From contig JAUQPV010000003.1 in assembly GCA_030550225.1 (NCBI GenBank), positions 1-33,085 of the forward strand: 33,085 bases of DNA. Reading direction: 5' to 3'. Positions within the stretch are counted from its first letter, which is position 1. Every line of letters begins with the position of its first letter. Below the pieces are notes generated by a model that saw only the letters and a list, made by a program, of their open reading frames with translations, had not been told where the DNA came from and did no database searches. The position numbers and the translations under genes were made by a program. The DNA is from Acidobacteriota bacterium (GTDB taxonomy: Bacteria > Acidobacteriota > HRBIN11). Of this stretch, positions 7,813-17,000 are shown piece by piece.

Positions 7813-8508
7813 GTGGGGCGTAAATACGCGGCGGCGCTGGCGAAGGTCGAGGCCCGGCCGTACCGTCTGGAAGCGGCCCTGGCTCTGCTGAAGGAGATCG
7901 CTTTTGCTCGATTCGATGAGACGGTCGAATTGGCCTTGCGTCTGGGGGTCGACCCCCGAAAGCCCGAGCAACAGGTGCGTGGAAGCGTCGTCCTCCCGCA
8001 CGGAACGGGCAAAGCCCGGCGCGTCCTGGCCATCGCCGTCGGCGACAAGGCCGTCGAGGCCCGCCAGGCCGGGGCCGATTTCGTCGAAGGCCCCGAGGTC
8101 GTCGAGCGGATCGAGCAAGGGTGGCTCGACTACGATGCCGTCGTCGCCACGCCGGACATGATGCGCTTTTTGGGACGCGTCGGAAAGGTCCTGGGTCCCC
8201 GAGGCCTGATGCCGAACCCGAAGGCCGGTACGGTCACCCAGGACATCGGTCGGGCGATCCGAGAAATCAAGGCCGGTCGTGTGGAGTTTCGGACAGACAA
8301 GACGGGTAACGTCCACATTCCTGTCGGGAAGAAGTCCTTCCCGGTCGAGCACCTGGTCGAAAATGTCCTGGCGGCCGTCGAAGCCGTCCTTCGGGCGAAG
8401 CCCTCGACGGCCCGAGGGAAGTACCTCCGGCGGGCCTACGTGAGCACGACGATGAGCCCAGCCTTGGAGTTGGACCTGAACGACCTGCTGGCCCGTCTGC
8501 GGGTGTAG
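7813..8508 (+). CDS. rplA: 50S ribosomal protein L1
   Basis: 231 residues from GTG at 7813, with GGAGG 6 nt upstream. The upstream in-frame extension is repeat DNA. L1 forms the mobile stalk near the E site and in many bacteria represses its own operon by binding the mRNA. The signature GPRGLMPNPKAGTVT and the earlier FDETVELALRLGVDPRK are present, as is the C-terminal RGKYLRRAYVSTTMSP. Length is normal. The stop is followed with no spacer by the next octad array. Confidence 0.97.
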   Translation: MGRKYAAALAKVEARPYRLEAALALLKEIAFARFDETVELALRLGVDPRKPEQQVRGSVVLPHGTGKARRVLAIAVGDKAVEARQAGADFVEGPEVVERIEQGWLDYDAVVATPDMMRFLGRVGKVLGPRGLMPNPKAGTVTQDIGRAIREIKAGRVEFRTDKTGNVHIPVGKKSFPVEHLVENVLAAVEAVLRAKPSTARGKYLRRAYVSTTMSPALELDLNDLLARLRV

Positions 8509-8682
8509 GGCCATTCGGGAATTCGGCAGTTCGGCAGATGGGCAGTTTGTCAAAGAGCTTAGAGCAGAGAGGGCAGAGGATGCGGGGCGCTGGACTCGTA
8601 GCGCTTTACCCTATGCGCTGGGCTCTTGGCCATGGGCTTACCCACCGAACGGCCGGATTCCCGAACTGCCGAATTGCCGAAT
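8509..8682. repeat. Inverted octad arrays between rplA and rplJ
   Basis: The left array (8509-8548) begins directly after the rplA stop: five exact-period 8-bp units close to GGCAGTTC. The right array (8651-8682) is four units in the opposite orientation (TGCCGAAT/TCCCGAAC). The two share a 14-bp perfect complement, ATTCGGCAGTTCGG against CCGAACTGCCGAAT. The architecture matches the rplK-rplA gap, with a different core. Confidence 0.7.
8553..8627 (+). promoter_or_regulatory. Candidate L10-type leader structure upstream of rplJ
   Basis: AAGAGC (8553-8558) can pair with GCTCTT (8622-8627), enclosing a hairpin GCGCT-8 nt-AGCGC (8587-8604). Bacterial rplJL transcripts often carry an L10(L12)4-binding leader at this place. 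I do not see a clear kink-turn, so this rests on location and base pairing only. Confidence 0.25.
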
Positions 8683-8697
8683 GATGGAGTCCTGACG

Positions 8698-9648
8698 ATG
8701 CGTGTCCGACCCAACCGGTTGAAGAAGGAAGAGTGGGTCCAGTCCTTTCGGCAGGAAGTCCTGCAGTATCCGGCTGTCCTCTTGCTGGCGCCCCAGGGCG
8801 TCTCGGCCCGAGAGGACCTGCAGATCCGGCGTCGCATCAAGGCCTTGCAGGCCCACTATCGGGTCGTCAAGAACCGTCTCGCCCGGCTCGCCTTCCAGGG
8901 GACGCCCTTCGAGAAGCTAAGCGACGCCCTCCGGGGGATGACGGCCGTCGCCTATCATACGGACGGGGTCGCCCTCGCCAAGTTGGTTCGGGACCTCATG
9001 AAGGAATACACGCACCTGGCCTTTAAGGCGGCCGTCGTCGAGGGCCAGCTCTTTACCGACAAGCAACTGGACTTATTGATCAACCTGCCGTCGAAGGAGT
9101 CGGCCCGGGCCCAACTGTTGGGCCTCTTCCAAGGTCCGGCGGCCCGGATGGTCCGGCTTCTGGCGGCTCCGCTTCAGCAATTTTTAGCCGTCTTACATCA
9201 GGCCCAAGCCCAACGGGCTCAAGAGCCTGCACGAGAAGGAGGTGGTCCCATGGCCGAGCTGACGAAGGAGCAGGTCATCGAGTACCTGAGTAGCCTGACC
9301 GTCACCCAGCTCGTCGAACTCGTCAAGGACCTCGAGCAACGGTGGGGTGTCCAGGCGGCGGCCGCCGTGCCGATGGCGGTGCCTGTCGCCGGCGGGGTCC
9401 CCGCCGGGACGACCGAGGAGGAGAAGGTCGTCACATACAACGTCGTTATCAAAGACGCCGGTCAGCAAAAGGTCCAACTCATCAAGGTCCTGCGGGAGAT
9501 CTTCCCGGAGCTGGGCCTGAAGGAAGCGAAGGCCCTGGTCGATGCGGCGCCCAAGACCATCAAGGAGGGCCTTACGCGGGAAGAGGCCGAGGACCTCAAG
9601 AAGAAACTGGAGCAGGCGGGCGCCACGGTCGAGATCACGTCCAAGTAA
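8698..9648 (+). CDS. rplJ: 50S ribosomal protein L10, reading through in frame into L7/L12
   Basis: L10 anchors L7/L12 dimers to the ribosomal stalk. ATG at 8698 has GGAG 8 nt upstream. Residues 1-184 are L10: RLKKEEWVQSFRQEV, the rRNA-binding YRVVKNRLARLAFQGTPF, then the C-terminal helix (about 145-175, MVRLLAAPLQQFLAVLHQA) that binds L12. There is no stop after it: the frame continues through QEPAREGGGP straight into the ATG of L12 at 9250 and ends at 9648. Unbroken translation would give a 316-residue L10-L12 protein. A single C-to-T change in the CGA codon at 9232-9234 would create TGA at the usual place, so a lost stop (mutation or sequence error) is one explanation; a true fusion with internal restart is the other. 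Confidence 0.9.
   Translation: MRVRPNRLKKEEWVQSFRQEVLQYPAVLLLAPQGVSAREDLQIRRRIKALQAHYRVVKNRLARLAFQGTPFEKLSDALRGMTAVAYHTDGVALAKLVRDLMKEYTHLAFKAAVVEGQLFTDKQLDLLINLPSKESARAQLLGLFQGPAARMVRLLAAPLQQFLAVLHQAQAQRAQEPAREGGGPMAELTKEQVIEYLSSLTVTQLVELVKDLEQRWGVQAAAAVPMAVPVAGGVPAGTTEEEKVVTYNVVIKDAGQQKVQLIKVLREIFPELGLKEAKALVDAAPKTIKEGLTREEAEDLKKKLEQAGATVEITSK
9236..9243 (+). promoter_or_regulatory. Strong internal Shine-Dalgarno for L7/L12
   Basis: AAGGAGGT lies 6 nt before the ATG at 9250, among the strongest sites in the window. It lies within the L10 reading frame, where it encodes part of EGGG. This is what would let free L12 be made in excess of L10. Confidence 0.8.
9250..9648 (+). CDS. rplL: 50S ribosomal protein L7/L12
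   Basis: 132 residues. L7/L12 forms the dimers of the ribosomal stalk that recruit translation GTPases, in four or more copies per ribosome. The N-terminal dimerisation and L10-binding helices are residues 2-33 (TKEQVIEYLSSLTVTQLVEL). They are followed by an Ala/Pro/Val/Gly-rich hinge (35-52) and the globular C-terminal domain (59-132) with KVQLIKVLREIFPELGLKEA and VDAAPKTIKEGL. It starts at an ATG with an excellent SD, but the ATG is also an internal codon of the open L10 frame. Because stoichiometry needs more L12 than L10, independent initiation here is expected. Confidence 0.95.
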   Translation: MAELTKEQVIEYLSSLTVTQLVELVKDLEQRWGVQAAAAVPMAVPVAGGVPAGTTEEEKVVTYNVVIKDAGQQKVQLIKVLREIFPELGLKEAKALVDAAPKTIKEGLTREEAEDLKKKLEQAGATVEITSK

Positions 9649-9696
9649 GGCCGGTTGCCTGCTCCGCCCCTCAATTCCTGTCGGATGGGAGAGGCT

Positions 9697-12600
9697 ATGA
9701 GCCAGTCCGTATTGGAACGATACCGCCGCACGGAAAGCGGGCGTTACTCGTTTGCCCGCATTTCGTCGGACTTGCCGCTCCCCCACCTGATGGAGCTCCA
9801 ACGCCGTTCGTACCAGGAGTTCCTTCAGATGGACCTCCTGCCCGAGGAGCGCCAGGACGTCGGCCTCCAGGCCGTCTTTAAGCAGATCTTCCCCATCGTC
9901 GACTACCGGGGCATCTGCCAGCTCGACTTTGTCGACTACACGGTCGGCGTGTGGGAGTGTCTCTGCGGTCACCTGAAGGGCCTCGAGTACCTCCGGACGA
10001 CCTGTAGCGGCTGTGGGGCCCGGATCCCCGTCAACCCCGAGGAAGGCGACAGCGTCGTGTGCCCCCAGTGCGGCACACTGAACCGGGAAGTCCTCCAGGT
10101 CTGTCCCAAGTGCCAGACGTACGTCCACCTGAAGAATCGCTACACGGACCGGGAGTGTAAGGAGCGGGGCGCGACCTACTCGGCCCCCCTGCGGGTCCGC
10201 TTGCGACTGTCCCTGTTCGAGACGCCCGAGGACCGGGAGGCGGGCCGACCCAAAGAGGTGAAAGAACAGCTCGTTTACTTCGGGGAGATCCCCCTGATGA
10301 CCGAGTTCGGGACCTTCATCATCAACGGGACCGAGCGGGTCATCGTCAGCCAGCTTCACCGGTCACCGGGGGCTTACTTCCGTCAGATCGGCCGGCGGTC
10401 CTACCTGGCCGAGGTCCTTCCCTATTACGGGGCCTGGATCGAGCTGATGTACGACCGTCGGGGCATCCTGCATGCCCGCATCGACCGCCGGAAGAAGGTC
10501 CCGGGAACAGTCCTCTTGAAGGCTTTTGGCCTGGAAAGCAACCAGGCGATCCTCCAGCGCTTCTACCAGATTCATCACGTCCGTCTCCACGAAGAAGCCA
10601 TCGAGGTCGAGCTGACGGACCGGCTGGTCAACGTCCGGGTCCTCCAGGACGTCGTCCATCCGAAAAAGAACACCCACGTGATCGTCCCAGCCATGGAGCG
10701 GTTGACCCGACCCCGCCTGGAAGAGGCCCTGGCGGCCGGTGTCAAGACCGTGATGGCCCGGACCCGACTCCTGTTCCGTCGAGCGTACTTGGCCGAGGAT
10801 GTCGTCGACCCCACGACCGGGGAGGTCCTGGCCACGGTCGCCTCCGAGGTGACCCCGGAGCTGGTCGAAACCCTGATGAAGAAAAAGATCCTCGACCTGG
10901 CCGTCGTGTTCCCGGACCGGGAGCCCATCGGCGACACGCTGATCCTGACGATGGCCAAGGACAAGACCCAGGACCGTAAAGAGGCCCTCCGGGAGATCTT
11001 TAAGAAGCTTCGGCCTGGGGACCAGGCGACGACGGAGACGGCCCGGATCTTCTTCGAGGAACTCTTCTGGAACCCCCGGCGGTACAGCCTGGGCCCCGTC
11101 GGCCGCCTGAAGCTGAACACGAAGCTCGGGATGGACAAGCCCCTAACCCAGACGACCTTGGACCTGGACGATATCTGTCGGATCACGGAATACGCCCTGA
11201 AACTCCAGCGGAACCTCACCCAGGTCGACGACATCGATAGCTTGGCCAACCGGCGGGTCCGGGCCGTCGGCGAGCTCCTGCAAAACCAGCTCCGGGTCGG
11301 CCTGAGTCGGATGGAGCGGTACATCAAGGAGCGGCTGAGCGTCCTGACGGACCTCACCGACGTCATGCCGGGCGACCTGATCAACACCAAGATGGTCATG
11401 GCCTCGGTCCGGGAATTCTTCGCCACGGGCCAGCTTTCCCAGTTTATGGACCAGACGAATCCCCTGGCGGAGATTACCCACAAGCGACGGCTCAGCGCCC
11501 TCGGCCCCGGCGGCCTGAACCGAGAGCGGGCCGGTTTTGAGGTCCGGGACGTTCACCCGACCCACTATGGCCGGGTTTGCCCCATCGAGACGCCGGAAGG
11601 CCCGAACATCGGCCTGATCGTCTCCCTGAGCTGTTATGCCCGGGTCAACGAGTTTGGCTTCATCGAGAGTCCCTACCGGAAGGTCGAGGACGGTCGGGTC
11701 GTCGACTACGTGCGCATCCTCCATCCCGGGGGTTCGCCCTTCGAGAAGGGCCAAATCCTGCCCCGCGAGGAGGTCGACCGGGTCAACCAAGACTTGACAA
11801 AAAAGCGGAAACAGCCGGCCCGGTACGAGATCCACATCTGGTACATGACGGCCTGGGAGGAAGCCCAGTACGTCATCGCCCAAGCGACGGTCCCCTTGGA
11901 CAACCACGGCCGCATCATACCGGACTTTGTCATCGCAAGGCGTGCCGGCGAGATCGCCCTCGTCCCCCGGGAGGAGGTCCAGTTCATCGACGTCTCGCCC
12001 AAGCAGGTCGTCAGCGTCTCGGCGAGCCTGATTCCGTTCCTCGAACATGACGACGCCAACCGGGCTTTGATGGGCTCGAACATGGAGCGGCAGGCCGTAC
12101 CCCTGATGAAGCCTGAGCCGCCCATCGTCTCGACGGGGATGGAGGCCATCACGGCCCGGGACTCGGGCGCCGTCTTGGTCGCCGAGGAGGACGGCATCGT
12201 CGAGGCCGTCGACGCCACCCGGATCGTCGTGCGCTCCCGCCGGTCCCCAGGGGAGGACCGGGTCCGCATTTACAAGCTCCGAAAGTTGGAGCGCTCGAAC
12301 CAGGGGACGTGCATCACCCAACGGCCCATCGTCCGCCCGGGTCAAGAGATCCGCAAGGGCCAGGTCATCGCCGACGGTCCGGCGACGGCCGAGGGCGAGC
12401 TGGCGTTGGGTCGGAACGTCTTGGTCGCTTACATGCCCTGGCACGGCTACAACTTCGAGGACGCCATCGTCATCAGCGAGCGCCTCGTCGAGGAAGACGC
12501 CTATACGTCGATTCACATCGAGGAGTTCGAGGTCCAAGTCCGGGAGACCAAGATCGGCGAGGAACAACTGACCCGGGATGTCCCGAAGGCGACGCCGGAC

Positions 12601-13977
12601 CAGCTCCGGCACCTGGACGACACGGGGATCGCCGTCATCGGTTCGTACGTCAAGCCGGGCGATATCCTCGTCGGTAAGGTGACGCCCCAGCCGGAGACGG
12701 TCCAGACGCCGGAGGAGCGCCTCATCGCCGTCATCTTCGGCGAGAAGGGGAAGTCCTTCACCGACTCGTCCCTGCGGGTCCCGCCCGGCGTCGAGGGCGT
12801 CGTCGTGGACGTCAAGATCTTCGCCCGCCGGGGCGTCGAAAAAGACCCCACGATGCGGGAACTCGAACGGATCGAGAAGGAGAAGATCCAACGGGACCAG
12901 GAAGACCAGGTCCGCATCCTGCGGGAAAACGTGAAGCTTCAGTTGGCGACCCAGCTCGCCGGGGCTGAGCTCCGGGAGGCCCTGCGGGACATCCACGGCC
13001 GAGAGATCTTCCCGAAGGGTCACGTCCTGCGAGCCGAGGACATCGAGGGCCTGGAATTCTTAGACCTGGAGAATCTCAAGCTCCGGCAAGCGGCGGCCCA
13101 GAAGACCCTCCGGGACGTCCTCAAGCGGTACCACCAGCGACTGAAGGTCCTTCGGAGCATTTACGAGGAACGGCTGAAGCGCCTCGAACAGGGCGACGAG
13201 CTCCCGCCCGGTGTCCTCAAGGTCGTCAAGGTCTACGTAGCCATGAAGCGGCGTCTGCAGGTCGGTGACAAGATGGCCGGCCGGCACGGTAACAAGGGCG
13301 TCGTCGCCATCATCCTCCCCAGGGAAGACATGCCGTTCTTGCCGGACGGGACACCGGTCGACATCGTCCTGAACCCCTTGGGCGTACCGTCCCGGATGAA
13401 CATCGGCCAACTCCTGGAGGCGAATCTGGGCTGGGCCGCTCATGTGCTCGGCGTGCGCTTCGAGTCGCCCGTCTTTGACGGCGCTCGGGAAGAGGACATC
13501 CGGGCCCTTCTGAAGGCGGCCGGCCTGCCCGAAGACGGCAAGACGATCCTCTACGACGGACGGACGGGTGAGCCTTTCGAACAGCGGGTCACGGTCGGCT
13601 ATGCCTACATGATGAAGCTGGTCCATATGGCCGAGGATAAGATCCACGCCCGGGCCACGGGTCCCTACTCGCTGATCACCCAACAGCCTCTGGGCGGTAA
13701 GGCCCGCTTTGGCGGCCAGCGCCTCGGCGAGATGGAGGTCTGGGCCCTGGAGGCTTACGGCGCCGCTTACGCCCTCCAGGAGATGCTGACCGTCAAGTCT
13801 GACGACATCGACGGCCGTCTGCGACTGTTCCAGAGCATCCTTCGGGGTCACCCCCGGATCGAGCCGACGATCCCCGAGTCCTTCCGGGTCCTGATGAAGG
13901 AACTGCAGAGCTTGGCGCTGGACGTCGAGCTCATCTACCAGACACCGTCCGAGGAGGTCCGGGAGGCGGCCTCGTAA
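9697..13977 (+). CDS. rpoB: DNA-directed RNA polymerase subunit beta, with zinc-finger insertion
   Basis: 1426 residues from ATG at 9697 (GGGAGAGG just upstream; an in-frame ATG at 9685 is an alternative). The beta subunit forms one pincer of the RNA polymerase cleft. Hallmarks: RSYQEFLQMD near the N-terminus, INGTERVIVSQLHRSPG, the rifampicin region QLSQFMDQTNPLAEITHKRRLSALGPGG in shortened form (FMDQTNPL, THKRRLSALGPGG), CPIETPEGPNIGLI, GDKMAGRHGNKGVV and the clamp end GGKARFGGQRLGEMEVWALE. The unusual part is at residues about 83-148, where eight cysteines (88, 90, 103, 106, 122, 125, 136, 139) interrupt the normally cysteine-free joint between FPIVDY..LDFVDY and NRYTDRECKERGATYSAPL. rpoC follows after 109 bp. 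Confidence 0.97.
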   Translation: MSQSVLERYRRTESGRYSFARISSDLPLPHLMELQRRSYQEFLQMDLLPEERQDVGLQAVFKQIFPIVDYRGICQLDFVDYTVGVWECLCGHLKGLEYLRTTCSGCGARIPVNPEEGDSVVCPQCGTLNREVLQVCPKCQTYVHLKNRYTDRECKERGATYSAPLRVRLRLSLFETPEDREAGRPKEVKEQLVYFGEIPLMTEFGTFIINGTERVIVSQLHRSPGAYFRQIGRRSYLAEVLPYYGAWIELMYDRRGILHARIDRRKKVPGTVLLKAFGLESNQAILQRFYQIHHVRLHEEAIEVELTDRLVNVRVLQDVVHPKKNTHVIVPAMERLTRPRLEEALAAGVKTVMARTRLLFRRAYLAEDVVDPTTGEVLATVASEVTPELVETLMKKKILDLAVVFPDREPIGDTLILTMAKDKTQDRKEALREIFKKLRPGDQATTETARIFFEELFWNPRRYSLGPVGRLKLNTKLGMDKPLTQTTLDLDDICRITEYALKLQRNLTQVDDIDSLANRRVRAVGELLQNQLRVGLSRMERYIKERLSVLTDLTDVMPGDLINTKMVMASVREFFATGQLSQFMDQTNPLAEITHKRRLSALGPGGLNRERAGFEVRDVHPTHYGRVCPIETPEGPNIGLIVSLSCYARVNEFGFIESPYRKVEDGRVVDYVRILHPGGSPFEKGQILPREEVDRVNQDLTKKRKQPARYEIHIWYMTAWEEAQYVIAQATVPLDNHGRIIPDFVIARRAGEIALVPREEVQFIDVSPKQVVSVSASLIPFLEHDDANRALMGSNMERQAVPLMKPEPPIVSTGMEAITARDSGAVLVAEEDGIVEAVDATRIVVRSRRSPGEDRVRIYKLRKLERSNQGTCITQRPIVRPGQEIRKGQVIADGPATAEGELALGRNVLVAYMPWHGYNFEDAIVISERLVEEDAYTSIHIEEFEVQVRETKIGEEQLTRDVPKATPDQLRHLDDTGIAVIGSYVKPGDILVGKVTPQPETVQTPEERLIAVIFGEKGKSFTDSSLRVPPGVEGVVVDVKIFARRGVEKDPTMRELERIEKEKIQRDQEDQVRILRENVKLQLATQLAGAELREALRDIHGREIFPKGHVLRAEDIEGLEFLDLENLKLRQAAAQKTLRDVLKRYHQRLKVLRSIYEERLKRLEQGDELPPGVLKVVKVYVAMKRRLQVGDKMAGRHGNKGVVAIILPREDMPFLPDGTPVDIVLNPLGVPSRMNIGQLLEANLGWAAHVLGVRFESPVFDGAREEDIRALLKAAGLPEDGKTILYDGRTGEPFEQRVTVGYAYMMKLVHMAEDKIHARATGPYSLITQQPLGGKARFGGQRLGEMEVWALEAYGAAYALQEMLTVKSDDIDGRLRLFQSILRGHPRIEPTIPESFRVLMKELQSLALDVELIYQTPSEEVREAAS
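9943..10140 (+). other. Beta-prime-like zinc-binding insertion within RpoB
   Basis: This segment encodes RpoB residues about 83-148. Its first half, ECLCGx10TTCSGCG, has CxC-x12-CxxC spacing identical to the zinc-binding domain of RpoC in this genome (ECLCG...VVCEKCG, RpoC C75, C77, C90, C93). The second half adds CPQC and CPKC pairs, enough for a second zinc site. The E. coli and Thermus beta subunits, as I recall them, have no such cysteines here. Confidence 0.7.
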
Positions 13978-14073
13978 AGGAAGGTCCCAGGCACCGGACA
14001 CCCGGGACCCTTCCTTATGCCCCGCGGCCGAATGGCCGAACGGCCCGACTGCCGAATTCCCGAATTGCCCGAC
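13977..14073 (+). repeat. Hairpin and octad array between rpoB and rpoC
   Basis: AAGGAAGGTCCC (13977-13988) pairs with GGGACCCTTCCTT (14004-14016), leaving one bulged base; the stem begins in the rpoB stop codon. Then 14026-14073 is six exact-period 8-bp units close to GGCCGAAT/TGCCGAAT, ending 1 nt before the rpoC Shine-Dalgarno. Hairpin and octads match parts of the element at 19135-19222. The hairpin has no T-run, so it may stabilise or process the mRNA rather than terminate it. Confidence 0.65.
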
Positions 14074-14086
14074 TGGAGGCATTGCC

Positions 14087-17000
14087 TTGGTGGCCACCAT
14101 CTTTCCACAGCCCGCCCAACGGCGGAAAAGGGAACGGAACATCAACGACATCGTGGCCATTCGCATCGGGTTGGCTTCCCCGGAGAAGATCCGTTCGTGG
14201 TCTTACGGGGAAGTCAAGAAACCCGAGACCATCAACTATCGGACCTTCAAGCCGGAACGGGATGGCCTGTTCTGTGCCCGGATCTTCGGGCCCGTCAGCG
14301 ACTACGAATGTCTGTGCGGCCGATACCGCAAGCTGAAGTATAAGGGTGTCGTCTGCGAGAAGTGCGGTGTCGAGGTCACGGAAAAACGCGTCCGCCGGGA
14401 GCGGATGGGCCATATCGAGCTGGCGGCGCCCGTCGCTCACATCTGGTACGTCCGGAACGTCCCGAGCCGGATGGGCCTCCTGTTGGGGCTGACGGCCCGG
14501 GAGCTCGAACGGGTCATCTACTATGAGTCGTACATCGTCGTCGACCCCGGCGACACAGACCTCCCATTCTGTCAGATCTTGACCCAGGAAGAGTACCGGG
14601 ACCTTCGCAAGCAGTACGGCCACCGATTCGTCGCCAAGATGGGCGCCGAGGGCATCCGGGAGGTCTTGCGGAAGATCGACTTAGCGACCTTGGCCCAGGA
14701 ACTGCGTCAGGAGATGAAGACGTCGCCGTCCCGTCAGCGGAAGATCCGGGCGGCCAAGCGCCTCCGGGTCGTCGAGGCCTTCCTCCGCTCTGGCCAGAAG
14801 CCCGAGTGGATGATCCTGGACGTCATCCCCGTCCTTCCGCCGGAACTGCGGCCCCTCGTACCCCTGGAGGGCGGCCGATTTGCCACCTCAGACCTGAACG
14901 ACCTGTACCGGCGGGTCATCAACCGGAACAACCGCCTCAAGAAACTTTTGGAACTCCATGCCCCCGAAGTCATCATCCGAAATGAAAAGCGGATGCTCCA
15001 GGAGGCCGTCGATGCCCTCCTGGACAACGGCCGGCGGTCTCGCGTCATGAAGGGGGCCCAGCGGCGACCCCTGAAGTCCCTCAGCGATAATCTCAAGGGC
15101 AAGCATGGCCGCTTCCGGCAGAACCTCCTGGGGAAGCGGGTCGACTTCTCGGGTCGAGCCGTCATCGTCGTCGGCCCCGAGCTGAGGTTGTGGCAGTGCG
15201 CCCTCCCCAAGAAGATGGCCCTCGAGCTGTTCAAGCCCTTCGTATACCACCAGCTTGAGAAGATGGGCATCACGGACCTCGTCCGCCGGGCGAAGGAACT
15301 GGTCGCCCGAGAAGACCCCCAGGTGTGGGACGCCCTCGAACAGGTCGTTAAGGACCATCCGGTCCTCCTGAACCGGGCCCCGACCCTGCACCGTTTGAGC
15401 ATCCAGGCCTTCCAGCCCGTCCTGATCGACGAGAAGGCCATCCGGATCCATCCCCTCGTCTGCACGGCCTACAACGCCGACTTCGACGGGGACCAGATGG
15501 GTGTCCACGTCCCTATCTCCCCGGAGGCCCAGCTCGAGGCCTCGACCCTCATGCTGGCCGTCAACAACATCCTGTCGCCGGCCAACGGCAAGCCCCTGGC
15601 GTCGCCGACTCAGGACATGGTCCTGGGGATCTATTACCTGACGGTCCGAAAGCCGACGGGTGACGGGGCGGCTTCCGAGCGGACGCCCTACTTCGGGACG
15701 GCCGACGAAGTCTTGATGGCCTATCAGTTAGGTCACGTCCAGACGCATACGCCTATCCGGTTCCGCTTCTCGGGCCTCCTCATCGACACCGAGTCGCAGG
15801 GGAATACGCAAGACATCCTGTACGCCGCCAAGGAGGAGGTCCGCAACCGGTGGATCGACACGACCGTCGGCCGGGTCCTCTTCCATGCGGCCCTACCGCC
15901 CCACATGCCCTTCGTCAACGGCGTCCTGAAAAAGAAGGGCGTGGCCTCCTTCGTCCACTTCGTGTATCTCAAGTACGGGATGCGGAAGACCGTCGAACTC
16001 CTGGACGCTTTGAAGGACGTGGGCTTCCGGTTTGCGACCCAGGCGGGCATCTCGATGGGCGTCTTCGACGACCTGGTCATCCCTAAGGACAAATGGGAGA
16101 TCATCGAAAAGGCCCGGAAGGAGGTCCGCCGCATCGAAGAACGCTACCGTCGGGGCGAGATGACCGCCCGAGAGAAATACAACCACGTCGTCGCCATCTG
16201 GTCCCGGGTCACCGAGGACGTCATGCAAGAGATGATCCGGGAGATGCGGGACCAGGCCATCGAACGGGGCGAGCTGAACCCCGTGTACGTCATGGTCGAC
16301 TCGGGCGCCCGGGGTTCGGACGTCCAGATCCGCCAGCTGGCCGGGATGCGGGGCCTGATGGCGAAGCCCTCCGGGGAAATCATCGAGACGCCGATCACGT
16401 CCAACTTCCGGGAAGGCCTGTCGGTCCTCGAGTACTTCATTTCGACCCACGGGGCCCGCAAGGGCCTGGCCGATACGGCCCTCAAGACGGCCGACGCCGG
16501 GTACCTGACCCGTCGGCTGGTCGACGTGGCCCAGGACGTCTACGTCACCGAGTACGATTGCGGCACGATGGAGGGGATTTACATCGAACCCCTCATCGAG
16601 GACGGTGAGATCGTCGAACCCCTGCGGGAACGCGTCGTGGGCCGCATCGCCGCTGAGGCCATCCGGGACCCCCTGACGGGCGAGATCATCGTCGGGGCCA
16701 ACGAGATGATCGACGAGGAGAAGGCCTTCCTCCTGGAAGAGGCGGGCATCGACCGGGTCAAGATCCGGTCCGTCCTGACCTGCCAGAGCCGGCGGGGCGT
16801 CTGCGTCTTGTGCTTCGGCCGGGACCTGGCGACAGGCCGACTCGTCCAGATCGGGACCCCCGTCGGGATCATCGCCGCCCAGTCCATCGGCGAGCCGGGG
16901 ACCCAGCTCACGATGCGGACGTTCCACTATGGCGGCACGGCCGGCCGGATCGGGGAGGTCTCCCAGCACCGATCCAAACACGGGGGCATCGTGCAATTCC

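Noticed and set aside
9649..9696. Separate start of rpoB at 9655
   Set aside because: The extra residues have no family match and the ATG at 9697 has the better upstream purine stretch.
11143..13023. 626-codon open frame antisense to rpoB
   Set aside because: Same shadow effect; low-complexity DDL/DLV-rich translation and no start signal.
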